The position numbers and the translations under genes were made by a program. The notes under the pieces are model-generated. The model did no database searches, had not been told where the DNA came from, and saw only the letters and a program-made list of their open reading frames with translations. Source: Prevotella sp. BV3P1 (GTDB taxonomy: Bacteria; Bacteroidota; Bacteroidia; Bacteroidales; Bacteroidaceae). Taken from it: a stretch of 64,000 bases of DNA. The stretch is from assembly GCF_000479005.1 (NCBI RefSeq), contig NZ_AWXC01000007.1, positions 1-64,000 on the forward strand, written 5' to 3'. Positions 27,401-36,480 of the stretch are shown here, piece after piece (the stretch's first letter is position 1; each line of letters opens with the position of its first letter).

Positions 27401-29132
27401 GTACATGCCGAAGTCAAAAGGGAGCCACTTCGTGGATGGTGTGCTGCTGAGTGATAACAAGGAGGTAGCAACGATGACGGGAACCTACGACAAGCACGGG
27501 TATCTGGATGCGACACTCAATTTGGAACGTCTGCCCTTGCAGTTGATGAACGGTTTCATTCCCAAGCGTATTTTCGGCTTGCGAGGCTATGGTGAGGGCG
27601 AAATTGCCGTGCGTGGGTCGATGAGGAAGCCCCACATGGATGGTGAAATCTATCTCGACTCGTCCTATATCTTCAGCGAACCATACGGCGTGTCACTTCG
27701 CTTTGCCAATGATCCCGTTCGAATCAAGGACAGCAAACTATTGTTTGAGAACTTTGAAATGTTCGCCAACAACAACAGTCCGTTGAACATTTACGGCACC
27801 TTCGACTTCTCTGACACCGAGCGGATGATGCTTGATATCCGCATGCGAGCTGAGAATTTCGAGATAATCGATGCTCGAGAGAATCCTCGTTCAGAGGCTT
27901 ACGGCAAGGCTTTCGTCGACTTTTACGGTACGATGAAAGGGCCGGTGGAGAGCTTGCGTCTCAGAGGAAAGCTTAATGTACTGGGCACCACCGACATGAC
28001 TTACGTGCTGAAAGATTCGGAACTGACCACCGACAACCAATTGGACGAACTGGTGAAGTTCACCGACTTTAATGATTCCACGGTTGAGGTGGTGCGCAGA
28101 CCCAAGCTTACTGGCTTTGACATGCTGATGGGTGTGACCATTGATGAGGCTGCACATATCGTTTGCATGCTCAATGCCGACCAAACCAATTACATCGACT
28201 TGCTGGGTGGTGGCGATTTGCGTATGAGTTACAACCCAGCAGAATCCATCCAGATCATGGGACGGTATACTCTTCACAGCGGAGAGATGAAATATTCGTT
28301 GCCCGTTATCCCGCTGAAGACCTTCAATATTCAGAATGGCAGTTACATAGAGTTCAATGGCGACCCGATGAACCCCAAGCTCAACATCACGGCAACGGAA
28401 CCTGTCAAGGCCACGGTGAGCGAGGGTACGGGTGCCGGGCGTGTCGTTGATTTCGACTGTGGCGTGAAGCTGTCGCAGACACTTAGCAACCCTGGCATCG
28501 AGTTCATCATCAGCTCACCGAGCGACATGACTATACAAGACGAACTAAACACCATGTCTGTGGAAGGAAGAGGCAAGGTGGCGGTCACCATGTTGGTGTC
28601 GGGCATGTACCTCACCGATGCCAATCCGTCGGCATTCTCGATGAACAGTGCCTTGAGTTCGTATTTACAAACCGAGATTAACAACATCGCCGGTTCGGCT
28701 ATGCGCACCATGGGACTGGATGTGGGCATGAGCATTGACAACACGATGATGGCAAGTGGCGGCATGCATACCGATTACAACTTCAGATTCTCCAAACGAC
28801 TATGGAACAACAGGCTGCGGGTAATCATCGGTGGACGTGTCTCCACTGGCGAGGAGGTGATGGCCAACCGTGACGATACGTTCTTCGATAACGTTGAATT
28901 GGAGTATCGCCTGAACCAGAATGCCAGTCAGTATCTGCGCCTGTTCTACAAAAACAACACCTACGACTGGCTCGAGGGACTCATCGGGGTATATGGCGTT
29001 GGTTTCACTTGGCGGCGCAAGCTGGCTCATTTCAAGGATATCTTCCGTTTCAAGAGTGACAAAGAGGCCTTGCCAACCATTCGTCCTGTCCAAAAAGACT
29101 CAATCAACAATGACATCAAAACGACTAACTAA
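24495..29132 (+). CDS. tamB: TamB-like translocation/assembly module protein
   Basis: 1545 residues. An N-terminal membrane anchor (about residues 5-30) is followed by a long repetitive beta-rich body of the AsmA/TamB kind. The C-terminal DUF490/TamB domain (about residues 1150-1490) ends near a predicted outer-membrane-facing tail. TamB-type proteins span the periplasm and are thought to carry lipids or help outer-membrane protein assembly with an Omp85 partner. That partner is the next gene, which overlaps by 23 bases. The start at 24495 gives two Met in a row before the anchor. Confidence 0.85.
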   Translation: MMKKALLWGGVILGVPVALSALLAILLYIPPVQQWMLQKATYYASKKTGMEISIGRVRLAFPLDLSMEDVLIIQPNDSLPQVKDTVASVRRMVADVQLMPLLHKQVEVDELTFEGLKLNTVNLIAAAKVQGTIGKLNLVSHGIDLSGSTVRVNQANLEDAKLQVALADSVPKDTTESKTTWKIGLDQLDIRRSDITVHMPGDTLQVRAYLGKAVASEGSFDLGEGVYRLKKLDWTDGKLNYDNKWKAHTKGLDYNHLALSDITVVIDALQYQASKLDMNVRQIAFREKSGLDLQHLSGNVALDSTRIRLKNSHLKTSESNLMADIDMDLNSFSEQTSGKMNANVHATLGKQDLMHFMGDLPKEFKQKWPNAPLLVDGVVSGNRKRMQFDGLNIYLPTALKAYAIGYAANLDDPKRLKADVKLKAKTGNLDFVKAFLDKETRKKVNIPQGIGLDGSLKINGKQYTTDFVAQQGGGSLQAKAQLDVAKMAYTAKLNARRLPLQNFLPNQGLSPFSGTVDVNGQGTDFLSPRTTLTAKARITQFSYGNYNLDHMTADAHVKNGRAKALIHSNNPLIKGDITLDALTRSKNINATVVTDLQHVDLHRLHLLDDTISIALKSHLKLATDLKESYKLKGTVDNMVINDNGRIYKPQPMNLDVLTRRDTTHAEVATGDFYLSMHSKQGYKKLMKHGNAFVAEMKRQFEDKYIDQQRLRDNLPNANLYLKSGNDNFFVNLMRRYGCDMERALVNIESSPNMGLEGRLQVDKLLVDSVLLDTVRLSLHSNPEGTTYHGRIQNAPGNPQYVFKALFDGALHEKGTNIRAKLYDEHDQLGIALGLIADLEKGGIRTRLDSTKIVLGYKDFAVNNDNYLFLGNDRRVSANILLRAKDGTGVQLYSNDEHLDVLQDVTLSLNKIELKNILSVIPYTPDIAGTMNGDFHIIQTPTELSVSSAVSVKNMFYEQSPMGNLSSEFVYMPKSKGSHFVDGVLLSDNKEVATMTGTYDKHGYLDATLNLERLPLQLMNGFIPKRIFGLRGYGEGEIAVRGSMRKPHMDGEIYLDSSYIFSEPYGVSLRFANDPVRIKDSKLLFENFEMFANNNSPLNIYGTFDFSDTERMMLDIRMRAENFEIIDARENPRSEAYGKAFVDFYGTMKGPVESLRLRGKLNVLGTTDMTYVLKDSELTTDNQLDELVKFTDFNDSTVEVVRRPKLTGFDMLMGVTIDEAAHIVCMLNADQTNYIDLLGGGDLRMSYNPAESIQIMGRYTLHSGEMKYSLPVIPLKTFNIQNGSYIEFNGDPMNPKLNITATEPVKATVSEGTGAGRVVDFDCGVKLSQTLSNPGIEFIISSPSDMTIQDELNTMSVEGRGKVAVTMLVSGMYLTDANPSAFSMNSALSSYLQTEINNIAGSAMRTMGLDVGMSIDNTMMASGGMHTDYNFRFSKRLWNNRLRVIIGGRVSTGEEVMANRDDTFFDNVELEYRLNQNASQYLRLFYKNNTYDWLEGLIGVYGVGFTWRRKLAHFKDIFRFKSDKEALPTIRPVQKDSINNDIKTTN

Positions 29133-31491
29133 ATACATCCTTGCGCTCATTCTGCTGCCGGTCATCATGACGGCATGCTCTACAACCAGCGCCATTCCCG
29201 ATGGCGAACAGCTGTTTACCGGACTGAAAAAGATTCAGTTTGACAACTATGAGAAGAACGCTCATGCCGATGAAACCAAGATGGAACTGGAGTCGGTATT
29301 GGCCACTGCGCCCACATCTTCCTTGCTCGGCAGCAGTTATTACCGCACCCCAATCCCCATACGCCTATGGATATGGAACGCTTTCTCGCAAGACACCAGT
29401 GCCGTGAGCCGATGGATTACCAAGGCATTTGGCTCGAAACCGAAGCTATTGAGCCAGGTTAACCCCTTGCTGCGCAAGTCGGTAGGCGAATTACAGTTGA
29501 AGAAGTTTGGCTATTTCAAAGGGAATGTCGACTATGACATCATTCAGCAATCCAACCCGAAGAAAGCCAAAGTGGCTTATTTTGTCAACATGGGACCCCT
29601 GTGGCGGCTCGACTCCATCAGTTATATCAACTTCACGCCCGGGGCAGACAGTCTGGTGGCAGCCACCAAGGATGAGGCCTTGATTCGCAAAGGCGACCCG
29701 TTTAGCGTGCCAGCCCTTGAAGCCGAGCGGCAACGTGTGGCTCGCTTGCTGCGCAACAACGGCTATTACTATGCCAAACCCACCGACGCTTCTTACCTGG
29801 CCGACACCTTGCAGATGCCCGGCAAGGTGGTGCTGCGCTTTCAAGAAGCCGATAGCTTGGAGCCAGAGGTAACCCGCAAATGGTATGTGGGACGGGTGAA
29901 CGTGAATTTGCGGCGACAGTTTACGGAGGAACTCACCGATTCGTTGGTGCGGCGCAGCTTCACCCTTCGCTACGCACAGCGTAAATCACCCTTGCGTCCC
30001 GGCGTGTTCTACAGCGGTTTGAAGATACGCCCGGGACAGCTTTACAGTCTTGCCAACCAGGAAGCATCGTCAAACTACCTGCACTCCACGGGACTTTTCA
30101 GCTACAACAGCTTCCGCTTTACCCCGAGAGATTCGTCAGAAACTTGTGATACACTCGACCTGGACATCGACTGCGTGTTTGACAAACCCTACAATTTTTA
30201 TATCAATGCCAATGCCAAAGGCAAGACCTCGAAGCGCTTCGGGCCTGAGTTGATTATGGGTCTGACCAAGTTGAACGCCTTTCGCGGAGGCGAAAAACTG
30301 GACATCAACGTCCATGGTTCTTACGAATGGCAGACCGGACATCGGTCGGAAGGCAGCTCGTCGAAGGTGAACTCGTACGAATATGGCGGCGACATCTCCC
30401 TGGTTATCCCACGAATGCTCACGCCGGGCAATCTCTTTTGGTCGGCTCTTCACCGCAACACGCGCGACAGTTTGCGCGTGCTGTCAGGGAAACGACCCAG
30501 GAGGAGAAGGCGGTTTTACGGTGTTCCATCTACGACTCTGCGCATGTCAAACAACATCTTGAACCGTGCCGGCTACTTCAAACGGCATGTTGTTTCGGGC
30601 GATTTGACATACGAGTTCTGGACTTCACCGCAGTCGTACCACGAGTTTAGTCCACTCACGCTGTCGTACGAGTACATGACCAGCCGCACCGATTCGTTCA
30701 TGGTCTTGTTGGCCGACAATCCCTATTTGCAGATTTCCATGCGCGACCAGTTCGTTCCCAAGATGAGTTATACCTATCAGTATACCAGTGCGATGGGCAC
30801 CCGTCATCCCATCTCTTGGCGAACTACCGTGAGCGAAGCCGCCAACATTCTGTCACTGGGCTACATGGCGGCCGGTAAACAGTGGAACGACAAGAGTAAG
30901 AAGTTGTTTAAAAATCCATACGCCCAGTTTGTGAAACTCGAAACCGACTTCGTGAAGCTGTGGCGATTTGGCGACAATCATTCCATCGCAGGTCATCTTA
31001 ATGCCGGTGTGGTTTACAGTTACGGCAATGCTACCAAGGCCCCTTACTATGAACAGTTTTACGTTGGCGGTGCCAACAGCGTGCGGGCTTTCAACGTACG
31101 GAGCATTGGTCCCGGCAAATATCGGCCCAGCAACCAGCGCATGTCATATATAGAGCAGACCGGCGACGTGAAGTTTGTGGCCAACCTGGAGTTCCGTCCC
31201 CATTTGTTTGGCGATCTCTATGGTGCCGTTTTCCTCGATGCTGGCAACGTGTGGACGCTCGGTGACGATGCGCAGCGGCCTGGAGGACAGCTCAAGTGGA
31301 AGAGCGTGTTCACCGACATGGCAGTGGGCACCGGTGTGGGCGTTCGCTACGACCTGGGCTTGTTCGTCATTCGTGTGGATTGGGGTATCGGCCTGCATGT
31401 TCCTTACCATACGGGGAAGAAGGGCTTTTACAACCTGCTGCGCTTCGATGATGGCAACAGTTTCCACTTGGCCATTGGCTATCCATTCTAA
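29110..31491 (+). CDS. BamA/TamA (Omp85) family outer membrane lipoprotein
   Basis: 793 residues from the ATG at 29110. It opens with a lipoprotein signal (lipobox M-T-A-C near residue 23), unusual for Omp85 proteins in general but common in Bacteroidetes. POTRA-like repeats occupy roughly residues 120-400, and a C-terminal beta-barrel (bacterial surface antigen D15) ends in an aromatic residue, F. The conserved barrel motif near G-G-A-N-S-V-R-A-F is present. Overlap with tamB argues for a TamA-like partner role. A paralogue lies at 41286. Confidence 0.88.
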   Translation: MTSKRLTKYILALILLPVIMTACSTTSAIPDGEQLFTGLKKIQFDNYEKNAHADETKMELESVLATAPTSSLLGSSYYRTPIPIRLWIWNAFSQDTSAVSRWITKAFGSKPKLLSQVNPLLRKSVGELQLKKFGYFKGNVDYDIIQQSNPKKAKVAYFVNMGPLWRLDSISYINFTPGADSLVAATKDEALIRKGDPFSVPALEAERQRVARLLRNNGYYYAKPTDASYLADTLQMPGKVVLRFQEADSLEPEVTRKWYVGRVNVNLRRQFTEELTDSLVRRSFTLRYAQRKSPLRPGVFYSGLKIRPGQLYSLANQEASSNYLHSTGLFSYNSFRFTPRDSSETCDTLDLDIDCVFDKPYNFYINANAKGKTSKRFGPELIMGLTKLNAFRGGEKLDINVHGSYEWQTGHRSEGSSSKVNSYEYGGDISLVIPRMLTPGNLFWSALHRNTRDSLRVLSGKRPRRRRRFYGVPSTTLRMSNNILNRAGYFKRHVVSGDLTYEFWTSPQSYHEFSPLTLSYEYMTSRTDSFMVLLADNPYLQISMRDQFVPKMSYTYQYTSAMGTRHPISWRTTVSEAANILSLGYMAAGKQWNDKSKKLFKNPYAQFVKLETDFVKLWRFGDNHSIAGHLNAGVVYSYGNATKAPYYEQFYVGGANSVRAFNVRSIGPGKYRPSNQRMSYIEQTGDVKFVANLEFRPHLFGDLYGAVFLDAGNVWTLGDDAQRPGGQLKWKSVFTDMAVGTGVGVRYDLGLFVIRVDWGIGLHVPYHTGKKGFYNLLRFDDGNSFHLAIGYPF

Positions 31492-32519
31492 AGAGGATTC
31501 GCTCTCGGGGACAATCAACAGGTGACAAATTCACTGACCTTACGAATAAAGCAACGATTTACTGCTCAATGCGTAAATAGGAGAGAACGGTTGCTGATGA
31601 CACCTCTGCGTGTTAACAAACCTTTTGTTTGTTAAAAAGATTCATTTTTCTTGACAAAACAAAATCGTGAAATAGATGATGACGAAGGCTATTTTGGGTG
31701 TTCAAAACCACAAAATCATCACCTTGTTCCGTCATTCATATCGAATAAAGCGGCAATCAACATGCTTTAATTGCCCAACTAACATGCCTTAACCGCCCAA
31801 ATTGCATCATATAGAAGGTTTGATTTGCACATAAAACAGGCAATTTGGCTTCAAACGCTTTGCTTTTTCATAGTACTTTAAGTTGAGAAACAATCCAACT
31901 CGCTGGTAATCAATATGATGATAAAAACCGTTCCTGCTTGCCGTTTTTTCAACGCACGAACCAGTTGGTTGAAAAAACGCTCAGCATTTGTGTTAAAAAA
32001 ATGCCGTATAGGTCATGCCAGTACCATTATCATGCAGAGTATCCTTATTTGATATCATCAGTAGAGCATACAGACTGTCTTGTGAAGATTCAAAATCGAA
32101 GTGCAAAATTTGTTGGTGTTTGGATTGTACAAAAAACATGAAAAACACCGCGGAGGTATACCATGGGCCAAAATGCACTTTCGACTGATGCGTCTTGCCC
32201 TGGCTCCTTTCGGGAAACAAATTGTGAACGATGACTTTTAGGCACAAAGGTTATCGGGACAACAAATCAATCAAATAAGTGGCGCAAGGCATAGGAGAAA
32301 GACACGATGCAAAGTGCTCATTCTGCCATAACCTGCCTTGGCTGATACCTTGTCCCAGCTTGACATCACGTACCTGTCTGGTGTTGCCATCTTGATCATG
32401 CCCAACAAGTGGAACATCTCTAATGGCTGCGATATGTTGTTGCACCATCAATGACCGTTGCTTTTATAGTATCTCTTGTTTCAACTGTTCTGTTTAGTCA
32501 TTGTTTCGTTCAAGTTTGA
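31492..32519. other. Decayed intergenic DNA with hairpin and 22-bp repeat units
   Basis: There is no intact gene. TTAACAAAC (31613-31621) and GTTTGTTAA (31627-31635) form a 9-bp hairpin about 120 bases past the Omp85 gene. Two 22-bp repeat units lie at 31754-31775 and 31776-31797. A minus-strand frame at 32251-32451 encodes 66 residues with no clear family and may be a fragment. Confidence 0.45.
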
Positions 32520-32755
32520 TTAGATAATACAGTGCATTTCATGTCCTTCTACATAGATCGCACTGAACGGACGTGTCGGACACTGGTTTTCGCACGCCCC
32601 ACACCCAATACAACGTTCGGTGTTGACCGCTGGGATTTTCGGAGATTTTGGATCTGAAGCCTTACTCGGCACCATCGTGATAGCACCTGCTGTCCACAGC
32701 GGGATTTGTATCTCTTAGCAGACAAACCAACTTCAATCGTGCCTCCGATGAAAAG
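32520..32755 (-). pseudogene. C-terminal remnant of a 4Fe-4S ferredoxin-type protein
   Basis: On the minus strand, a frame ends at TAA (32522-32520) after a perfect 4Fe-4S motif, C-I-G-C-G-A-C-E-N-Q-C-P, followed by R-P-F-S-A-I-Y-V-E-G-H. Upstream it continues as P-L-W-T-A-G-A-I-T-M-V-P-S-K-A-S. A stop then interrupts it near 32720, with likely continuation in another frame (G-G-T-I-E-V-G-L-S-A-K-R-Y). I read it as a frameshifted, 5'-truncated remnant of a multi-cluster ferredoxin. It abuts the 3' end of the next minus-strand gene. Confidence 0.65.
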
Positions 32756-32765
32756 GAAGCCACGC

Positions 32766-34016
32766 TCATTTAATTTGTACCTGCTGATACCCCACCAACC
32801 GGTCGGTACGTTCGCCGGTTCCGCGATAGTAGAGTAGTGCTTGGTACTTGTTTTCCGTTTGATAGAACGACCCCTCGGTGCTTACTGGAGCGGTCGTTCC
32901 GTCTGTTTTCGCAACCACATACTGGTACGAATAGTAGCCCTGTTTCAACAGCACTGCAGCCTCGTAAACGCCGTCCTGCTCGTTGTAGTGCATCTTGTAT
33001 TCCGGTGTCAGTTGGTCGTTTGTCCATGTCGCGTTGAGATATACGTCCCCGTTCTGCCTGGGTGCCCGCAACTTGAAATGCACGATGAGATAATCTGAGC
33101 TGGTGTCGTTTTCTGCGTTGTCGCTGTTGCGGATGTAGAATGCCCCGTTGGCATCCTCATCGTAAACGTAATTTGGGCGAGGCTCATCGGTCCAAACGTA
33201 TGCGTGATAATCGCTGCCGTCCCAGTTGACAGATTCCAGTCCCATGGTCGTATGGTTCACGTCCAGCATTTCAAACTTTCTGTATTCGTTGCCTCCGTCA
33301 AAAATCAGTTGCTTGTTGTGTACCCATTTCAGCGCATCGGGCATGACGTATTGCGGCTTGATGTTGAACCGTTCTTTGTTCCACCGACCGTTTTGCAGCA
33401 CGATGGTCTTGATTTGGGTTGCCGGATCGGTTACTTGCAGCATGCTATAGTTTACCTCCATGTTCACTTGCTGATGCGTTCCGTTGATGTCGATGTCTGT
33501 GTTGGTCACTACCTCCATCTGGATACCAGCGAGAGGTTCCACGACCATGAAGCACGCAGACAAGATTTTCTCGTTGTCGTTGTTTTCGTCGAAGACCGTG
33601 AGACGATAGTTCCCACTCATCTTCAGTCTGCATCTTTCGTTGGGTATTTGCAGTTGATAGTGGGTGTAGAGCGTTTTCGTGTTGATTGATTTTTGCACGT
33701 CATCGATGGTGTTCCCCTCTGCGAAGCCATCCAGATAATCGCTTGCGAACAACTGAGTGGTAGTACTCCAGTCGGCTTCGCAATGTTCAATGGTGTAAGT
33801 ATATCGGTGATATTCGTGGGTGAGGTCGTCAAATGCGATGGTTATTGGCTCACCATCCAACTGGGTGATGGGGGGTGAGAGCCAATCATCCCCTGCAACT
33901 ACTTGCAAGGAAGCAATCGATTTTTTGTAAATCTCGTTCTTCTGTGCAGTGCAAACGCTTGCTGTCAGTAAAAGACAAATGCCTATCAGGGTTCTGTTCA
34001 TTGTATTCATTTCCAT
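32766..34016 (-). CDS. Type IX secretion plug-like protein (DUF5103)
   Basis: About 416 residues from the ATG at 34016 (34010 or 34001 also possible); a longer upstream frame would run into the receptor gene. A signal peptide (…L-I-G-I-C-L-L-L-T-A-S-V-C-T-A-Q) is followed by a beta-rich body of the DUF5103 type. Family members have been found plugging the Sov/SprA translocon of the type IX secretion system. Whether this protein does so depends on T9SS genes elsewhere in the genome; none are in this window. It follows the TonB receptor by 35 bases on the same strand. Confidence 0.75.
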   Translation of the reverse strand: MEMNTMNRTLIGICLLLTASVCTAQKNEIYKKSIASLQVVAGDDWLSPPITQLDGEPITIAFDDLTHEYHRYTYTIEHCEADWSTTTQLFASDYLDGFAEGNTIDDVQKSINTKTLYTHYQLQIPNERCRLKMSGNYRLTVFDENNDNEKILSACFMVVEPLAGIQMEVVTNTDIDINGTHQQVNMEVNYSMLQVTDPATQIKTIVLQNGRWNKERFNIKPQYVMPDALKWVHNKQLIFDGGNEYRKFEMLDVNHTTMGLESVNWDGSDYHAYVWTDEPRPNYVYDEDANGAFYIRNSDNAENDTSSDYLIVHFKLRAPRQNGDVYLNATWTNDQLTPEYKMHYNEQDGVYEAAVLLKQGYYSYQYVVAKTDGTTAPVSTEGSFYQTENKYQALLYYRGTGERTDRLVGYQQVQIK

Positions 34017-34051
34017 GATGTGTTTTGCAGATGGCTGCGTGATAGCACCTG

Positions 34052-36430
34052 TTAGAATTCGAGTATAACCTTTCCGTTGATCAATCGGCCAGTCAGATAA
34101 TTGGGTACGGCGTATTGTTGGTTCGTCACATCCGTAATCCAATAATACGAATTGACGTTACTGATGCCGAAAAGGTTCAGCGCGTCAATGCCCAACCAAA
34201 TGTTCTTGAAGATGGATTTAGAGCGACGGTCGTCATTGTTCAATAGTCGATAACTCATCCCTAAGTCCACTCGTCTGTACGCAGGTGCGCGAAATGAGTT
34301 GCGTTCCAATTCGCGGTGCGGTGCTGCAAAGGGAAGACCGTCGGCAAAAGCCAGCTTCAATGACATCTTCCATCGGTCGGTTCCGGGGAAGTAATCGGTG
34401 AAGAATAGGTTCACGGCGTACCGCTGGTCGGTAGGCATGGGAATGGTCTTGCCATTGAGTTTCATCTTCGTGTCCATCACGGAGAGGCTTATCCACGAAT
34501 CAGTTCCTGGTACAAACTCGCCATACAGCTTCATATCCAGCCCCAAGGCATGTCCCGAACTCATGTTGTCGCCATAATATACCACCTTGACGTTGTTCAC
34601 ACTGTATGGTACCAGGTTGCCCAATGCCTTGAAGTAGGCTTCGGCCGTGAACTTGAATGGCCGCTTGTTCATTCTGAACCGGTAGTCCATGGCGGTGATT
34701 AGGTGGATAGAACGTTGGCTCTTCGCCTTCTCGTTCAACTTTGCGTACGTCGTTCCGTTGACGGTAGTCGTATCTCTTATCTCTTTGTAGAAAGGTGTTT
34801 GATAGTACAATCCGGCCGCCAAGCGAAAGGTCATGTTCTCGTTAAAGGCGGGTATGATGCCCAGTGAGGCGCGCGGACTCACCACCAATTCTTTGTTGAA
34901 GCTCCATCTGCTCATACGCACCCCGTAGTTCAAGGTGTAGTGGGTGTTGCCGCTGCGGTTGCTAAACCGATAGGTGTCTTGCAGATAAGCCTCGATGCGC
35001 CGGGCGTTCAGCTCGTTTTTGGCACGCAGGGAGTAAATCATGTACAGGTCTTTTCCCGTGTGTGGAATGCTGTATCCGCTTGAATCCCGCATCTCATATT
35101 CAGCAGCTTGCTCTTGAATGTGTTCAAACTTGAATGTCAGTCCGCCTTCCACCTGGTGTCGCTTGGATGTGTGTTTGGCCATCAACTTTACGTTCTCCAC
35201 ATGAGCTTTCAAGTAGTTACGCGCATGTTGAAAGTAGGTTCCAACGCCCAAGTTCTCACTTGTCTCGGTTTGTGTGAGCCAGTATTGCCCCTGGATGTCA
35301 TATTTTTCACGTTCGTTGGTCGAGAAAGCCGAGGCTAAGAGTGACACTGACGTGGAATCACCGAAGTTGCGTGTTAAGTCGATTGAACCGAAATAGGTGT
35401 TGAACCGATCCTTTTCATGCCCATCAAAATATACTTTGAACGACTTGACGTTTTGCAAGGTACCAAAAGCCGTTTCCCTGTTTTTTGGCGTAAACGTGTA
35501 GTGATTGTCCGATAGGTTGCCGATGAACGACAGTTTCCAACGCTTGTTCGGCGTATAAACCAGGTAGGTTTGGTAGTCTAAGAAATCGGGTTTGTATTCT
35601 CCCTCTGTTTCCAACGACCCCAACAGATATTTGTTGGTCTTGTATCTCAGGCCGTTGCTCCATGCCACCGTCTTGGTTCTGAAACCTACGAACGCGCTGG
35701 CTCCCAACAAACTGGCAGACACGTTGGCCTCAAATGGTTTGGGTTGCCGGTAGGTAATGTCGAGGGCCGACGACATCTTGTCACCGTATTTGGCCTCGAA
35801 TCCGCCGGTTGAAAAACCAATTTTCTCCACCATGTCTGGATTGATGACCGACAATCCCTCTTGTTGTCCCGACCTTACCAAGAAAGGTCTGTATATCTCT
35901 ATGTTGTTGATGTACACGCTATTCTCGTCAAAGGCACCCCCTCTTACGTTGTATTGTGATGACAGTTCGTTGTGCGTGGACACGCCGGCTTGCGACTGTA
36001 TGAGCTCTTCCACGCCGTTTCCCGTCACCGAAGGCAAGGTTTTGGCATGTTCAGTCTTCAGGTTTTGCGTTTGTCCGGTCTGAATTTTCTCGCCCATCAC
36101 CTTCACTTCGCCCAGCGTCTGGTCGTCGCTGTTCAACACGATCTGCAACGTTTGTTTGCCTCGCGGATGGCGCAGCACGCGCTGTTTGGTTTTGTAGCCA
36201 ATCATGGAAAACCTGATAACAACTGAGTCGGCCGACATCAGTTGCATGCTGAACTCGCCTTTGAGTGAGGTCACGGTGGCTTTGCCCTGTTGCAGACACG
36301 ACACGGTGGCCAACTCCACGGGATTGAGTTGCTCGTCAACCACTCTTCCTTGCAGGGTGAATGATTGGGCTTGTGCTGCCATTGCGCATAGCAACAGCAG
36401 ACTGATTACAACGGTTCTCAATTTCATCAT
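34052..36430 (-). CDS. TonB-dependent receptor with carboxypeptidase-D-like N-domain
   Basis: 792 residues. Signal peptide (to about residue 21, A-Q-A-Q), then a carboxypeptidase-regulatory-like beta domain (F-T-L-Q-G-R-V-V-D-E…), a plug domain (V-T-G-N-G-V-E-E-L-I-Q-S-Q-A-G-V) and a barrel ending in F. It should import a substrate across the outer membrane using TonB energy. The substrate is unknown. No SusD-like partner is adjacent. The next gene on the strand is the DUF5103 protein. Confidence 0.9.
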   Translation of the reverse strand: MMKLRTVVISLLLLCAMAAQAQSFTLQGRVVDEQLNPVELATVSCLQQGKATVTSLKGEFSMQLMSADSVVIRFSMIGYKTKQRVLRHPRGKQTLQIVLNSDDQTLGEVKVMGEKIQTGQTQNLKTEHAKTLPSVTGNGVEELIQSQAGVSTHNELSSQYNVRGGAFDENSVYINNIEIYRPFLVRSGQQEGLSVINPDMVEKIGFSTGGFEAKYGDKMSSALDITYRQPKPFEANVSASLLGASAFVGFRTKTVAWSNGLRYKTNKYLLGSLETEGEYKPDFLDYQTYLVYTPNKRWKLSFIGNLSDNHYTFTPKNRETAFGTLQNVKSFKVYFDGHEKDRFNTYFGSIDLTRNFGDSTSVSLLASAFSTNEREKYDIQGQYWLTQTETSENLGVGTYFQHARNYLKAHVENVKLMAKHTSKRHQVEGGLTFKFEHIQEQAAEYEMRDSSGYSIPHTGKDLYMIYSLRAKNELNARRIEAYLQDTYRFSNRSGNTHYTLNYGVRMSRWSFNKELVVSPRASLGIIPAFNENMTFRLAAGLYYQTPFYKEIRDTTTVNGTTYAKLNEKAKSQRSIHLITAMDYRFRMNKRPFKFTAEAYFKALGNLVPYSVNNVKVVYYGDNMSSGHALGLDMKLYGEFVPGTDSWISLSVMDTKMKLNGKTIPMPTDQRYAVNLFFTDYFPGTDRWKMSLKLAFADGLPFAAPHRELERNSFRAPAYRRVDLGMSYRLLNNDDRRSKSIFKNIWLGIDALNLFGISNVNSYYWITDVTNQQYAVPNYLTGRLINGKVILEF

Positions 36431-36480
36431 TGGTCTGATAACGCAATAGTTGGTTGATTATTGCGTTGCCGCACGTTGTT

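Noticed and set aside
28921..29109. A 63-residue extension of the TamA-like protein
   Set aside because: It lies wholly inside tamB in another frame, and the ATG at 29110 gives a proper lipoprotein signal.
32251..32451. Possible transposase fragment on the minus strand
   Set aside because: No DDE or other transposase motif, and no terminal inverted repeats around it.
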